Below, piece after piece: positions 10,501-17,798 of a stretch of 64,000 nucleotides of DNA; the stretch's first letter is position 1, and every line of letters begins with the position of its first letter. The notes under the pieces are model-generated. The model searched no databases and had not been told where the DNA came from. It saw only the letters and a program-made list of their open reading frames with translations. The position numbers were made by a program, and so were the translations under genes. The stretch comes from Ideonella dechloratans. Its GTDB lineage: Bacteria > Pseudomonadota > Gammaproteobacteria > Burkholderiales > Burkholderiaceae_C. Location: the NCBI RefSeq assembly GCF_021049305.1, contig NZ_CP088081.1, forward strand, positions 3,038,001 through 3,102,000, written 5' to 3'.

Positions 10501-10995
10501 GTGTGGGACGGCCAGAAGGACGGCTTCGCCGCGCTGGTGAACTACCACCAGCTCGACCACAAGAAGCTGGAACGCCTCATCCACACCTACCTGGGCGACT
10601 GGATACGCCAACAGGAGGCCGGCGTGCGCGACCGCATCGACGGCGCGCAGCAGCGCCTGGCCGCCGCCCAGGACCTGAAGCGCCGCCTGGAGCTCATCCT
10701 CGAAGGAGAGCCGCCCTATGACATCTTCGTGCGCTGGAAGCCGCTGGCCGAGCAGCCCATCGGCTGGAACCCCGACCTCAACGACGGCGTGCGCCTGAAC
10801 ATCCGCCCCTTCATGACCGCCGAGGTCCTGCGCCATAACAAGAAGCCCAAGCTCAACATCACCTGGGACAAGGACCGGGGCAAGGACGTCGAGAGCGCAC
10901 CTTGGTTCAAGGTCTTCAAGGGCGACCGCATCAATGACCACCACCTGACTCGTGCGGACAAGGAAGCCGCTCGGGCGAAGGCAGGCGGGAGCTGA
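7567..10995 (+). CDS. pglX: PglX, BREX adenine-specific DNA methyltransferase
   Basis: A 1142-residue class I SAM-dependent methyltransferase, normal size for PglX. The SAM-binding motif I is DPCCGSGH at residues 291-298. The catalytic motif IV reads NVPY at 495-498, where N6-adenine methyltransferases usually have NPPY/F; Asn, Pro and Tyr are kept. PglX methylates a non-palindromic site in host DNA, marking self for BREX. The region after motif IV (about nt 9030-10000) has visibly lower GC and different codon choice than the flanks; this is where the target-recognition domain should lie, so it may have been exchanged. The ATG at 7567 is the first in the frame after the gap. The next gene starts 2 nt after the stop. 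Confidence 0.93.
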   Translation: MPTASISNQPLAKPLRSQLENTVKSARDVAEKAALAALRQLAVGEAKAPDYLSDDLKALRRRLRAHGRALGDVKAKDDTQGLQHLVWEVAYEHWHRMLFARFLAENGLLMWELGAPVSLEDCQSLVDHEQAMLEGEKLGSKTQWELAGKLAARMLPQVFKPQSPVFELAFAPEHQRELERLLAALPPEVFKASDSLGWVYQFWQAKRKDEVNASEVKIGADELPAVTQLFTEPYMVDFLLHNSLGAWWVTRHPGKPCPVPLTYLRTLDDGTPAAGKFEGWPDRLEDFKLLDPCCGSGHFLVAAFLLLVPMRMAAEGLSAMDAVDAVLADNLHGLELDARCVEIAVFALALAAWRFPDENGDPLGVRADMPAPQVACCGLKVAAKPEDWMALVPDDATNAAYLRQELRLLHASFAQAPLLGSLLDPARSLKNDLATSSFDTLRDLLGRALATERPATLWGQASELQDDSWDLALTAKGLLDAARLLDGRYQLVVTNVPYLARGRQHEVLKSYCETHYPEAKQDLANVFLERCLELSHDQGSGVVQIVMPQNWLFLTSYKKQRESLLKSVQWNLLARLGEGGFDSPQAAGAFIILLTQTKAKASEDFQLRCVDASAPKVAQEKAALLHDGEVVAVSQKGQLGNPDARILLEESVAQVQLSNYAFTAQGISTTDGSRFVQQYWERANLEGGWEFFQAASTEQTHGLVSGYNYTLRWGGPGSDYFNYIEELKKVGRIGGAWQAGRNAWGQVGFAINVTRNKAVALYSGAKFDVTAGIMVPVRSEHATAVLSYLLDPAYEQELKALDPSLSVTEGTLTKVPFDLAHWQQVAAKRYPNGLPRPYSDDPTQWLFHGHPQPATDPLQVAVARLAGYRWPAETDTAMELADEARTWITRCEKLDEHTDDDGIVCLPSVRGEAPAHDRLFKLLIAAWETVQPGSWKPAVLDKLLADADCAGKGLDVWLRERFFEQHTKRFHHRPFIWHVWDGQKDGFAALVNYHQLDHKKLERLIHTYLGDWIRQQEAGVRDRIDGAQQRLAAAQDLKRRLELILEGEPPYDIFVRWKPLAEQPIGWNPDLNDGVRLNIRPFMTAEVLRHNKKPKLNITWDKDRGKDVESAPWFKVFKGDRINDHHLTRADKEAARAKAGGS

Positions 10996-10997
10996 GC

Positions 10998-12119
10998 ATG
11001 GGCTTCTGGCATACCGGCTACGCCGAGTTCCATGAGCCGACAGGCCTGGGGGAGTACGTCTACACCCCGCCCCCGCCGGTTCGCTACGCCTGCGAGCATT
11101 GCGCGCAGTCGTTCTCGGACCTGGAGGCACTTCGCAAGCACCGGTTTGAACAGCATCCGGTGCGGCAGCCCGCCTTGCTGCTGCGGGGTAAGCCCGTGGG
11201 CGCCTTGACGCAGGTGCTGATGACGCCGCTCGGTCCTGCCGACGCGCTGGTGGAAGACGCGACCGCCTGCCTACTGAACGGGGAGCCGATTCCGCCGGCA
11301 CGCCTGGGCGAGCAGCTGGCAGCCATGCGGCATGCGTTCGCCGATGTGGTGCTGAGCAACCAAGGGGCGACCACGCGCTGTCAGCTGGACTTCCGGGTTG
11401 CCGATGAAGGCCATCTCGCGGGCGTTGAAGCCGCTTTTCTGCGGCTCGCCCGAGACCGGTTGCTGAACATCCAGTCGGTGTCGCGGTTCAACGAAGACTG
11501 CCGCGCCTTCGCGAGCGCCATGCCGTATTGCGACGGCATCTCGCACTACCTGTACGGGGTGATGGCCAAGGAGCGCTCTCCCGACAGTGGGCTGAAGCAC
11601 GAGGAGTACATCCAGCGCTTCCTGCGCTCATCGGAAGAGCTCTCGGGCTTCGACCGACCGTTGGCGCGCAGCGTTCGCTCCCTGGTGGCCTTCCACTTCA
11701 ACCAGTTCGACGATGCCGAATGCCTGGCGCCGGAAGGTGCGCTACGTCACGCGGCAGGTGCGTTCGCCGGTTTGCTTCAGGGTCTGCCTTGGCACTTCGA
11801 CGAGGCGTTCTCGCCCGCTCCAGGCAGTGCTGTGGAAGACCTGCTGACCGACCAGGACACGCTGCAAGTCCTGGCCGATGCCAGCCACGGCCTGGTCGGC
11901 CTGAAGGCGCGCGCCGAGGAGCTGCTGGTGCATCTCCGCCGCGCCCCGGCGGGCGGCTACGACCACATGAAGCGCATGTTGCTGGCCTGCGAGGCGTTGG
12001 CGGCACGCGATGAAGCGGCTTGGCATGCAGAAGCACGGAAGCTGGCGCGAGCGCTGGCCGGCAAGCCGGATACCAGCGCCTGGGCGAACGCGATGCTGGA
12101 GCGGCTTTCGACACCATGA
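10998..12119 (+). CDS. C2H2 zinc-finger protein of unknown function in the BREX operon
   Basis: A 373-residue protein I cannot assign to a known BREX family. Near the N-terminus it has a textbook single C2H2 finger: C32-x2-C35-x12-H48-x4-H53, with the hydrophobic F39 and L45 in the expected places. The remaining 320 residues are mostly helical, with a middle part (about 95-230) that looks globular and no obvious catalytic motif. Single C2H2 fingers are uncommon in bacteria and usually bind DNA or protein. The gene starts 2 nt after pglX stops, and its last codons overlap the next start (ATGA), so it is very probably translated with pglX. Inference: an adaptor linking the methyltransferase to nucleic acid or to the chaperone-like gene downstream. 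Confidence 0.8.
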   Translation: MGFWHTGYAEFHEPTGLGEYVYTPPPPVRYACEHCAQSFSDLEALRKHRFEQHPVRQPALLLRGKPVGALTQVLMTPLGPADALVEDATACLLNGEPIPPARLGEQLAAMRHAFADVVLSNQGATTRCQLDFRVADEGHLAGVEAAFLRLARDRLLNIQSVSRFNEDCRAFASAMPYCDGISHYLYGVMAKERSPDSGLKHEEYIQRFLRSSEELSGFDRPLARSVRSLVAFHFNQFDDAECLAPEGALRHAAGAFAGLLQGLPWHFDEAFSPAPGSAVEDLLTDQDTLQVLADASHGLVGLKARAEELLVHLRRAPAGGYDHMKRMLLACEALAARDEAAWHAEARKLARALAGKPDTSAWANAMLERLSTP

Positions 12120-13549
12120 AAGAGCAAAAGCGCAAGAAGCCGAAGCGCTACGACTACCGAGCACGAGTTCTGGCGGTCAAGAGTGAGCAGCGGCAACGAC
12201 AAGAAGGAAATAAAGCGATGGCGACCTCTGGAACGCCCCCTGTCACTGCACCTGGTGCAGTTGCACCCGTGACGCCGGCTCCCGTGCCAACGGAGGTCTT
12301 GAAAGCCGACGCCCAAGGGCCCGTGTCTGTTGCCGAGCCTCCTGTGGCCGCTGCGGACGCTGCCGTTGTGACGCCACCTGAAGCGCCGTTGGCCCCTGCG
12401 ACCGCGGAAGCCGCGGAGCTGCGGCCATCATTCGAGGTGCCTTCGACCGATGTGAAGACTGTCCCGTCGCCCAGCCCAGCAGCGGCGGGTGAAGGCAGTT
12501 CAGAGGCGGCCAAGAGCGAGCCCGCCGGGAAGAAGCCCAAAGCAGAGCCGGAAACGCTGGAGCAGTTCATCGAGTACGCCTATGGACGCAAAGGGCAACC
12601 GCTGACGCTCAAGTCCAAGGTCGAGAAGCAAATCGCGCAGAACGCTCGGCTCGACGATGCGGCACTCAGCCGCCTGCTGCACCTGGCCAAGGGCGACACG
12701 CTGCTGGCGGTACCGCGACAGATTCTGCTGCTGAGCCAAGAGGTCACGGGCCTGCCAGGCTTGAAGGCAGCGCTAACGTCGTTCGTGTCGAACGTCATGC
12801 TGCGCCACCCAGTGTTCAGCGATGCCGGGGTGCAGGGGGCGTTGCGCAACCTGCCTGAGGGTTTGCCACCCCCTGAGGCTTTGGCCAGGGTGGCCGCGTT
12901 CGAGCCGTCTCCGAGTGCAGAGGCGGAGCCCCTCAAGGGCGGCGACCTGCGGGACCTGCGGCACAACGCCGTCCGCTTGTTTGTGACCTGGCTGGCCGTA
13001 AACCGGAGTCTCAACTCGGAAGAGTTGTCGTCGCTGCTGTTCCAGGTGGTCTGGCAGCCAGCGGCCAAAGACCTGGCCGATGACAACGCACGCCTGCGGG
13101 CTCTGACGGACATTGGGCAGGCGGCCGGGGTGGGCTTGGCATGCCAGCGCTTCCGTCAGCAAGCCATCGAGGCACGGACACAGCAAGACCAGGCCCAGCG
13201 AGAGGCGACAAGCCTGCGTGACCGTTTGTCCGCCTCCGAGACCCAGCTCGCCGATACCGCACAACAGCTTGACGACGTTCGGGCGGAGCTGCAGGCGCTG
13301 CGGGAAAGTTCCTATGCAGAGCTGGAGGCCCTGCGCCGGCAGCACGCCGTCGAAAAGACCCATCTGCAGCACGAATTGGAGCAACTGCGCGGTCGCCTGG
13401 TGAAGCGCTTGACAGACAGCGTCGACATGCTCGAGGTCGGTTTGTCCGCGCTGCGCAAGGACACGCCCCGCGTCCCGGTCATGGTGGAGCGGGCTGAGCA
13501 TGTGGTCGATGCACTGAGAGCCGAAGTTCAAGAGTTGAGGGAGGAGTGA
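12116..13549 (+). CDS. Pro/Ala-rich, coiled-coil protein of unknown function in the BREX operon
   Basis: A 477-residue protein with no family I recognise. Visible parts in order: a very basic N-terminus (MKEQKRKKPKRYDYRARV); a low-complexity Ala/Pro/Val/Thr linker (about residues 35-150); a helical globular centre (about 150-360); and a Gln/Glu/Leu/Arg-rich coiled coil (about 365-477) typical of an oligomerisation arm. The ATG at 12116 was chosen because it overlaps the upstream stop in an ATGA arrangement; an in-frame ATG at 12020 would lie within the zinc-finger gene. The Hsp70-like gene follows after 3 nt. Constant coupling to that gene suggests a partner or co-chaperone-like scaffold, but this is inference from position only. 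Confidence 0.75.
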   Translation: MKEQKRKKPKRYDYRARVLAVKSEQRQRQEGNKAMATSGTPPVTAPGAVAPVTPAPVPTEVLKADAQGPVSVAEPPVAAADAAVVTPPEAPLAPATAEAAELRPSFEVPSTDVKTVPSPSPAAAGEGSSEAAKSEPAGKKPKAEPETLEQFIEYAYGRKGQPLTLKSKVEKQIAQNARLDDAALSRLLHLAKGDTLLAVPRQILLLSQEVTGLPGLKAALTSFVSNVMLRHPVFSDAGVQGALRNLPEGLPPPEALARVAAFEPSPSAEAEPLKGGDLRDLRHNAVRLFVTWLAVNRSLNSEELSSLLFQVVWQPAAKDLADDNARLRALTDIGQAAGVGLACQRFRQQAIEARTQQDQAQREATSLRDRLSASETQLADTAQQLDDVRAELQALRESSYAELEALRRQHAVEKTHLQHELEQLRGRLVKRLTDSVDMLEVGLSALRKDTPRVPVMVERAEHVVDALRAEVQELREE

Positions 13550-13552
13550 CGC

Positions 13553-15358
13553 ATGACCGTAGTTGGATTCGACTTTGGAACGACGAACAGCCTGGCCTCG
13601 GTGGTCATCGGCAATGAGGTCATCACCTTCCTGGAGAACGAGCAGCCGATTCCATCGGTCGTCAGCTTCGAAGGCGGGAAGGTGGAGGTGGGCCGGAAGG
13701 CCCACGACAAGCTCACCAGCGCGGGCCTCGGGGTGCAAGGCAGCACGGTGCGCTCGCCCAAGACACTGCTCGGGCGTGAGGAGCAGCTCATCGACGGGGT
13801 TCGGCGGGACCCGGTGAAGATGGTCGAGCACGTGCTGGACCACGTGCGGCGCTTCGTGCTGCAGACCAAGGCAGGTCGCGACCTGCCGATGGACCGTGTC
13901 GTGGCCACGATTCCAGTAAACATGGAGGGGCATCGCCGCGCGCTGCTGCGTCAGGCCTTCCGCCAGGCTGGCATGAGCGTGGTGCAGTTCGTTCATGAGC
14001 CGCTCGCGGCCCTGTATGGCTACCTGCGCATGTCCGAGGGAACCTCGGACCTCATCCGCCGCTACGACGGCAAGCTGCTGCTGGTGTTCGACTGGGGCGG
14101 CGGTACGCTGGACCTGACGCTCTGCCGGGTCTTGAACGGACTGCTGGTGCAGGTGGCCAACGACGGGACGGAGGAAGTCGGCGGTGACGTCTTCGACGAG
14201 GAGCTGCGCAACGAAGTGGAGAAACGCTCTCGTGCCGAGCAGGGGCTCGGGGATGATGTGGAGGTCTTGCCTGAGGCCCGTAAGCGGCTGCTGCACGAGT
14301 GCGAGAAGGCCAAGATTCGCCTGAGCGACCGCAGCACCTGGAACGTCTACGTCGACCCGTACTACCAGGACGACAAGCAGTCCGACCTGCAGGTGAACCT
14401 TTCCAGGGATGACCTGCAAGATATCGTGGGTCACCTGGTCAAGAAGGGTGTGGCGCGCATCGAGCGGCTGCTGGAGCGCGAGGGCTTCTCCACGGCGTCC
14501 GTGGAACTCTGCTTGGCCACGGGCGGCATGGTGAACATGCCCATGGTGAAGAACCGTCTGGACGAGCTGTTCGGCCCTGGACGGGTTCACGTCTCCAAGC
14601 GCAGTGCCTCCGCCATCGCCGAGGGGGCGGCCTGGGTGGCGCATGACCAGGCGCGGCTGCACCTGGCCAAGAACGTGGAGCTCGCCTTGGCCCGCAACTC
14701 CTACATGCCGCTACTGCAGGCAGGGGTGGAGATGCCCATCGAGCGGGAGAACCGACGCGAGCGCTTCGACCTCTACTGCGTGGACCCCAGCGATGGGCAC
14801 GGCAAGTTCAGCCTGGTCAGCCCGCACCGGCCTGGGCCACGGGTGCTGGCCAATGACAAGCGGAGGCCCTTGTGCAACATGCTGCTGAAGGTTGATGGCA
14901 AGGCGCAACCGTTCCGAGAGCGCCTTGGTCTGGAGGTCAACATCGATGAGAACCTCGTGTTGACCGCGACCGCCTGGTCGCTCAATCAGAAGGGAAAGGC
15001 GGTGGCGGAGGTGCACGACCTCGAGTTCGCCTTGGCGACCCCGGGAGCACGCAACAGTTGGCTCAACGCCAGCCTGCTGGGCTCCGACGGTGAAGTCAGC
15101 CCGAACGAGCCCGGTGACCTGTCGATGCGGTCGAACATCGCGGCGCGGGAGGACGTCAGTCTGGTCCCCGGGGAGGTGCTGTACCGCCACAACCCGTACT
15201 ACTTCCGCGTCGAGCAGAACCCGCCGCAGGTTCAGGTCGAAGAGCGCCTGTACTACGAGCCCTGCGCGATGTGCGGGCGTGCGTCAAACGACCCCCTCTG
15301 CAGATGCGCGTCTCTGTTGGCCTCTCGCCAGCAGCCCAGCGGGAGGCTGAACGCATGA
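13553..15358 (+). CDS. Hsp70/DnaK-like ATPase with C-terminal Cys knuckle, in the BREX operon
   Basis: A 601-residue Hsp70-superfamily protein. The actin-like ATPase domain is complete: phosphate-1 loop GFDFGTTNS (5-13), phosphate-2 FDWGGGTLDL (179-188) and an adenosine-site ATGGMVNMP (about 322-330). After it, about 200 residues replace the normal substrate-binding domain: a short beta-rich part, then C571-x2-C574-x8-C583-x-C585, probably a metal knuckle. The helical lid and the EEVD-like tail of DnaK are missing, so this is not the housekeeping chaperone. It lies 3 nt after the coiled-coil gene and overlaps pglZ by 4 nt (ATGA). Family knowledge: divergent Hsp70s occur in some prokaryotic conflict systems. 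Inference: an ATP-driven switch that senses or remodels a BREX or phage component. Confidence 0.88.
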   Translation: MTVVGFDFGTTNSLASVVIGNEVITFLENEQPIPSVVSFEGGKVEVGRKAHDKLTSAGLGVQGSTVRSPKTLLGREEQLIDGVRRDPVKMVEHVLDHVRRFVLQTKAGRDLPMDRVVATIPVNMEGHRRALLRQAFRQAGMSVVQFVHEPLAALYGYLRMSEGTSDLIRRYDGKLLLVFDWGGGTLDLTLCRVLNGLLVQVANDGTEEVGGDVFDEELRNEVEKRSRAEQGLGDDVEVLPEARKRLLHECEKAKIRLSDRSTWNVYVDPYYQDDKQSDLQVNLSRDDLQDIVGHLVKKGVARIERLLEREGFSTASVELCLATGGMVNMPMVKNRLDELFGPGRVHVSKRSASAIAEGAAWVAHDQARLHLAKNVELALARNSYMPLLQAGVEMPIERENRRERFDLYCVDPSDGHGKFSLVSPHRPGPRVLANDKRRPLCNMLLKVDGKAQPFRERLGLEVNIDENLVLTATAWSLNQKGKAVAEVHDLEFALATPGARNSWLNASLLGSDGEVSPNEPGDLSMRSNIAAREDVSLVPGEVLYRHNPYYFRVEQNPPQVQVEERLYYEPCAMCGRASNDPLCRCASLLASRQQPSGRLNA

Positions 15359-17691
15359 CCGTGACCTTTGCGAACAGACTGTCCGAGTCGCTCGTCAAGG
15401 CCGCAGCGGGCAATTCGCATACTGCAGCCGCTGCTGCTGCCGTGCTCTGGACCGACAAGGAGCGTCAGTGGGAGAGCGCCCTGACGCGGCTTCGGGCCAG
15501 CATGCCGCAGCTTCTGACACTGGGTGATTTCAATCTAGACGCCAGGAGCGGCCCAGCGGTCTGGCTCAAGTGCGCAATTGCCGCTGTGTTGCCAGAGGTT
15601 CAGTTCAAGGGCGTGCCCGTCGTCTACCTCCCCGGGGTGAGCCGAGCGGAGCTGCGGGCCATCGAGAGCTGCACTCGGGACCTACAGCCGCTGGCTGAGC
15701 TGCAGTACCGGGGCGTGTTCTGGAGCCAGGTCAACACCAAGGACTGGACGGTCAGCGCGTTCCTGTCTTCGAAGCACGGTGGCCTTGGGCTGGACGTGGC
15801 GCAGGACAAGGCAACGCAGGAGGCCCTGGCCCAGGTGCTGTCAGCCGGCGTGTTACTCGACAGGCCGCTGGACGAGCTGAAGGGCCGGCAAATCAACGCC
15901 GAGTGGCTGCTGAGCCTGCTGGCACCAAATCCGACCCGAGACCTGCTGGTGTGGATGAACGCCCCCCAAGCAACGCAGAAGGACTGGGTCGGCGTACGTT
16001 GGGACGTGTTCTCGAAGCGGGCAAAGTCCGACTTCGGCTTCGACCCGGTCAGCGACGGGCCCCTGGTGGCCGCTGAGAAGCTGGCCCGACGCGAGGGCAA
16101 GTGGGTGGCCGTGGCTGAGCTCTATCGGGATTCGTTCACGAGCTTCCCAGAGGTGCTGACGCTGCTCCGCACCGTACAGCCACCGCAGTTGGGGCTGTTC
16201 CCGGACATGGACCCCCATGGACCTTTGGCCAGCTACCCGCAGGCCAATGAACAAGGCGAGGCCAGTCTGCGCTACGCGCTTTCCGCCTGCGCGGCCATGG
16301 ATGCCGCCCAGGCTCGCACCGCCATCGCCACCGCCGAGAAGGAGCACGGTGCGCGCCGGGGTTGGCTGTGGTCGCGCATGGGGCATTCGCCCTTGGCTCA
16401 AGCGCTGGAGCACCTGGCTCGATTGGCCGAGCTGAGCGCGGCGGCGCCCATCGGCGCTACGCCTTCGGAGCTGGCTGCGAGCTACCAGCAGTCCGGGTGG
16501 CTTGTGGATGAGGCGGCGACGCAGGCCATGGGCGCCGTGCAAACCAAGGCAGACACCGACGCCGTTGGAGCCGCAGTGCGCGCCGTCTACCTGCCCTGGC
16601 TGGAAGAAGCGGCCAAGCGACTGCAGGACACCGTGAAGAAGGTGGGGGGCATGCCAGCCCTGCAGTCGGCATCGGACGCAGCAACTGATACAGGCACATG
16701 CACGGTGTTCGTGGATGGCCTGCGGTACGACGTCGCCCAGCGGTTGCGTGCCAAGTTGGAAGGTCTGGGCACCACGACGTTGGCGGCCCGTTGGACCTGC
16801 ATGCCGTCGGTCACGGCGTCCGGCAAGGCTTGGTGCTCGCCAGTGGCGGGGCTGGTGTCCGGCACGGCGGAAGACGTGGAGTTCGAGCCCCGTGTTGCGG
16901 CGGACGGCAAACCGCTCTCTGGCCACAACTTCAGGAAGCTGCTGACCGACAACGGCGTGCAGCCGCTGGACAAGCACGAGACGGGTGACCCGAGCGGACG
17001 CGCCTGGACGGAGTCGGGCGACCTGGACCACTACGGCCACGAGCACGGCGTTCGTCTTGCGCGAGACGTGGATGCTCAGCTGGCCACGGTGGTAGAACGG
17101 GTGCAGGAACTGCGCGATGCGGGGTGGCGCCGGGTGCGCATCGTCACCGACCACGGCTGGCTGCTGGTTCCTGGTGGCTTGCCGAAGACGGAGTTGCCCA
17201 AACACCAGGCCGAGACCCGCTGGGGACGCTGCGCTGTCCTCAAGGACACGGCACACGGCACCCCGCTGACCTTCGGCTGGGATTGGTGTAAAGATGTCCA
17301 GGTGGCGTATGCGCCAGGTGTGTCGTCCTTCATTGCTGGAGCCGACTACGCGCACGGTGGCTTGAGCCTGCAAGAGTGCCTGGTGCCGGTGCTGGACCTG
17401 GTGGTGGCTGCGCCTGCGGCAGCGGCACAGGTCGCCATCAAGGCAGTGACCTGGAAAGGCCTGCGCTGCGTGGTCGAGGTGGACAGCTCGTCGGCCGGCC
17501 TGACGGTGGACGTGCGGACGAAGCCCGCGCTGGCAACGTCGAGCCTGGTGGCCAGCGTGAAGCCCCTGGAGGCCGGCAAGGCCAGCGTGGCGGTGGCCGA
17601 CGACGACAACCTGGGCGCAGCGGCCGTGGTCGTCATCCTGGGAGCCGATGGCCAGGTGCTGCAGAAGCAGGCGACGACGGTGGGTGGCTGA
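15355..17691 (+). CDS. pglZ: PglZ, BREX alkaline phosphatase-superfamily protein
   Basis: A 778-residue PglZ. The alkaline phosphatase-like metal site shows as VFVDGLRYDVA (first Asp at residue 454) and IVTDHGW (Asp599, His600), as in other BREX PglZ proteins. PglZ is the one protein found in nearly all BREX types; purified relatives show metal-dependent hydrolase or nuclease activity, but the in vivo substrate is unknown. The ATG at 15355 overlaps the Hsp70-like stop; an earlier in-frame ATG at 15271 would overlap that gene by 88 nt. The C-terminus after about residue 700 is a beta-rich domain. brxL follows after a 107-nt gap that carries the motif shared with the pglX leader. Confidence 0.93.
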   Translation: MTVTFANRLSESLVKAAAGNSHTAAAAAAVLWTDKERQWESALTRLRASMPQLLTLGDFNLDARSGPAVWLKCAIAAVLPEVQFKGVPVVYLPGVSRAELRAIESCTRDLQPLAELQYRGVFWSQVNTKDWTVSAFLSSKHGGLGLDVAQDKATQEALAQVLSAGVLLDRPLDELKGRQINAEWLLSLLAPNPTRDLLVWMNAPQATQKDWVGVRWDVFSKRAKSDFGFDPVSDGPLVAAEKLARREGKWVAVAELYRDSFTSFPEVLTLLRTVQPPQLGLFPDMDPHGPLASYPQANEQGEASLRYALSACAAMDAAQARTAIATAEKEHGARRGWLWSRMGHSPLAQALEHLARLAELSAAAPIGATPSELAASYQQSGWLVDEAATQAMGAVQTKADTDAVGAAVRAVYLPWLEEAAKRLQDTVKKVGGMPALQSASDAATDTGTCTVFVDGLRYDVAQRLRAKLEGLGTTTLAARWTCMPSVTASGKAWCSPVAGLVSGTAEDVEFEPRVAADGKPLSGHNFRKLLTDNGVQPLDKHETGDPSGRAWTESGDLDHYGHEHGVRLARDVDAQLATVVERVQELRDAGWRRVRIVTDHGWLLVPGGLPKTELPKHQAETRWGRCAVLKDTAHGTPLTFGWDWCKDVQVAYAPGVSSFIAGADYAHGGLSLQECLVPVLDLVVAAPAAAAQVAIKAVTWKGLRCVVEVDSSSAGLTVDVRTKPALATSSLVASVKPLEAGKASVAVADDDNLGAAAVVVILGADGQVLQKQATTVGG

Positions 17692-17716
17692 ACGAAGCCA
17701 AGCTAGGGACGGAGCT

Positions 17717-17731
17717 GTTACCTCGTTACCT
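17717..17731 (+). promoter_or_regulatory. Second copy of GTTACCTCGTTACCT, upstream of brxL
   Basis: Identical over 15 bases to 7530-7544 upstream of pglX. Here it lies 67 nt before the brxL start, in the only long gap in the second half of the operon. A third hexamer-like GGTAC follows directly, so a tandem operator bound by an undetected regulator is possible. The function is inference. Confidence 0.5.
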
Positions 17732-17798
17732 GGTACAGAGATAGAGAACAGCAAGGCGGGCGACCGGCTCCAGACAGGTCGCAGATGGGTGATTGACG

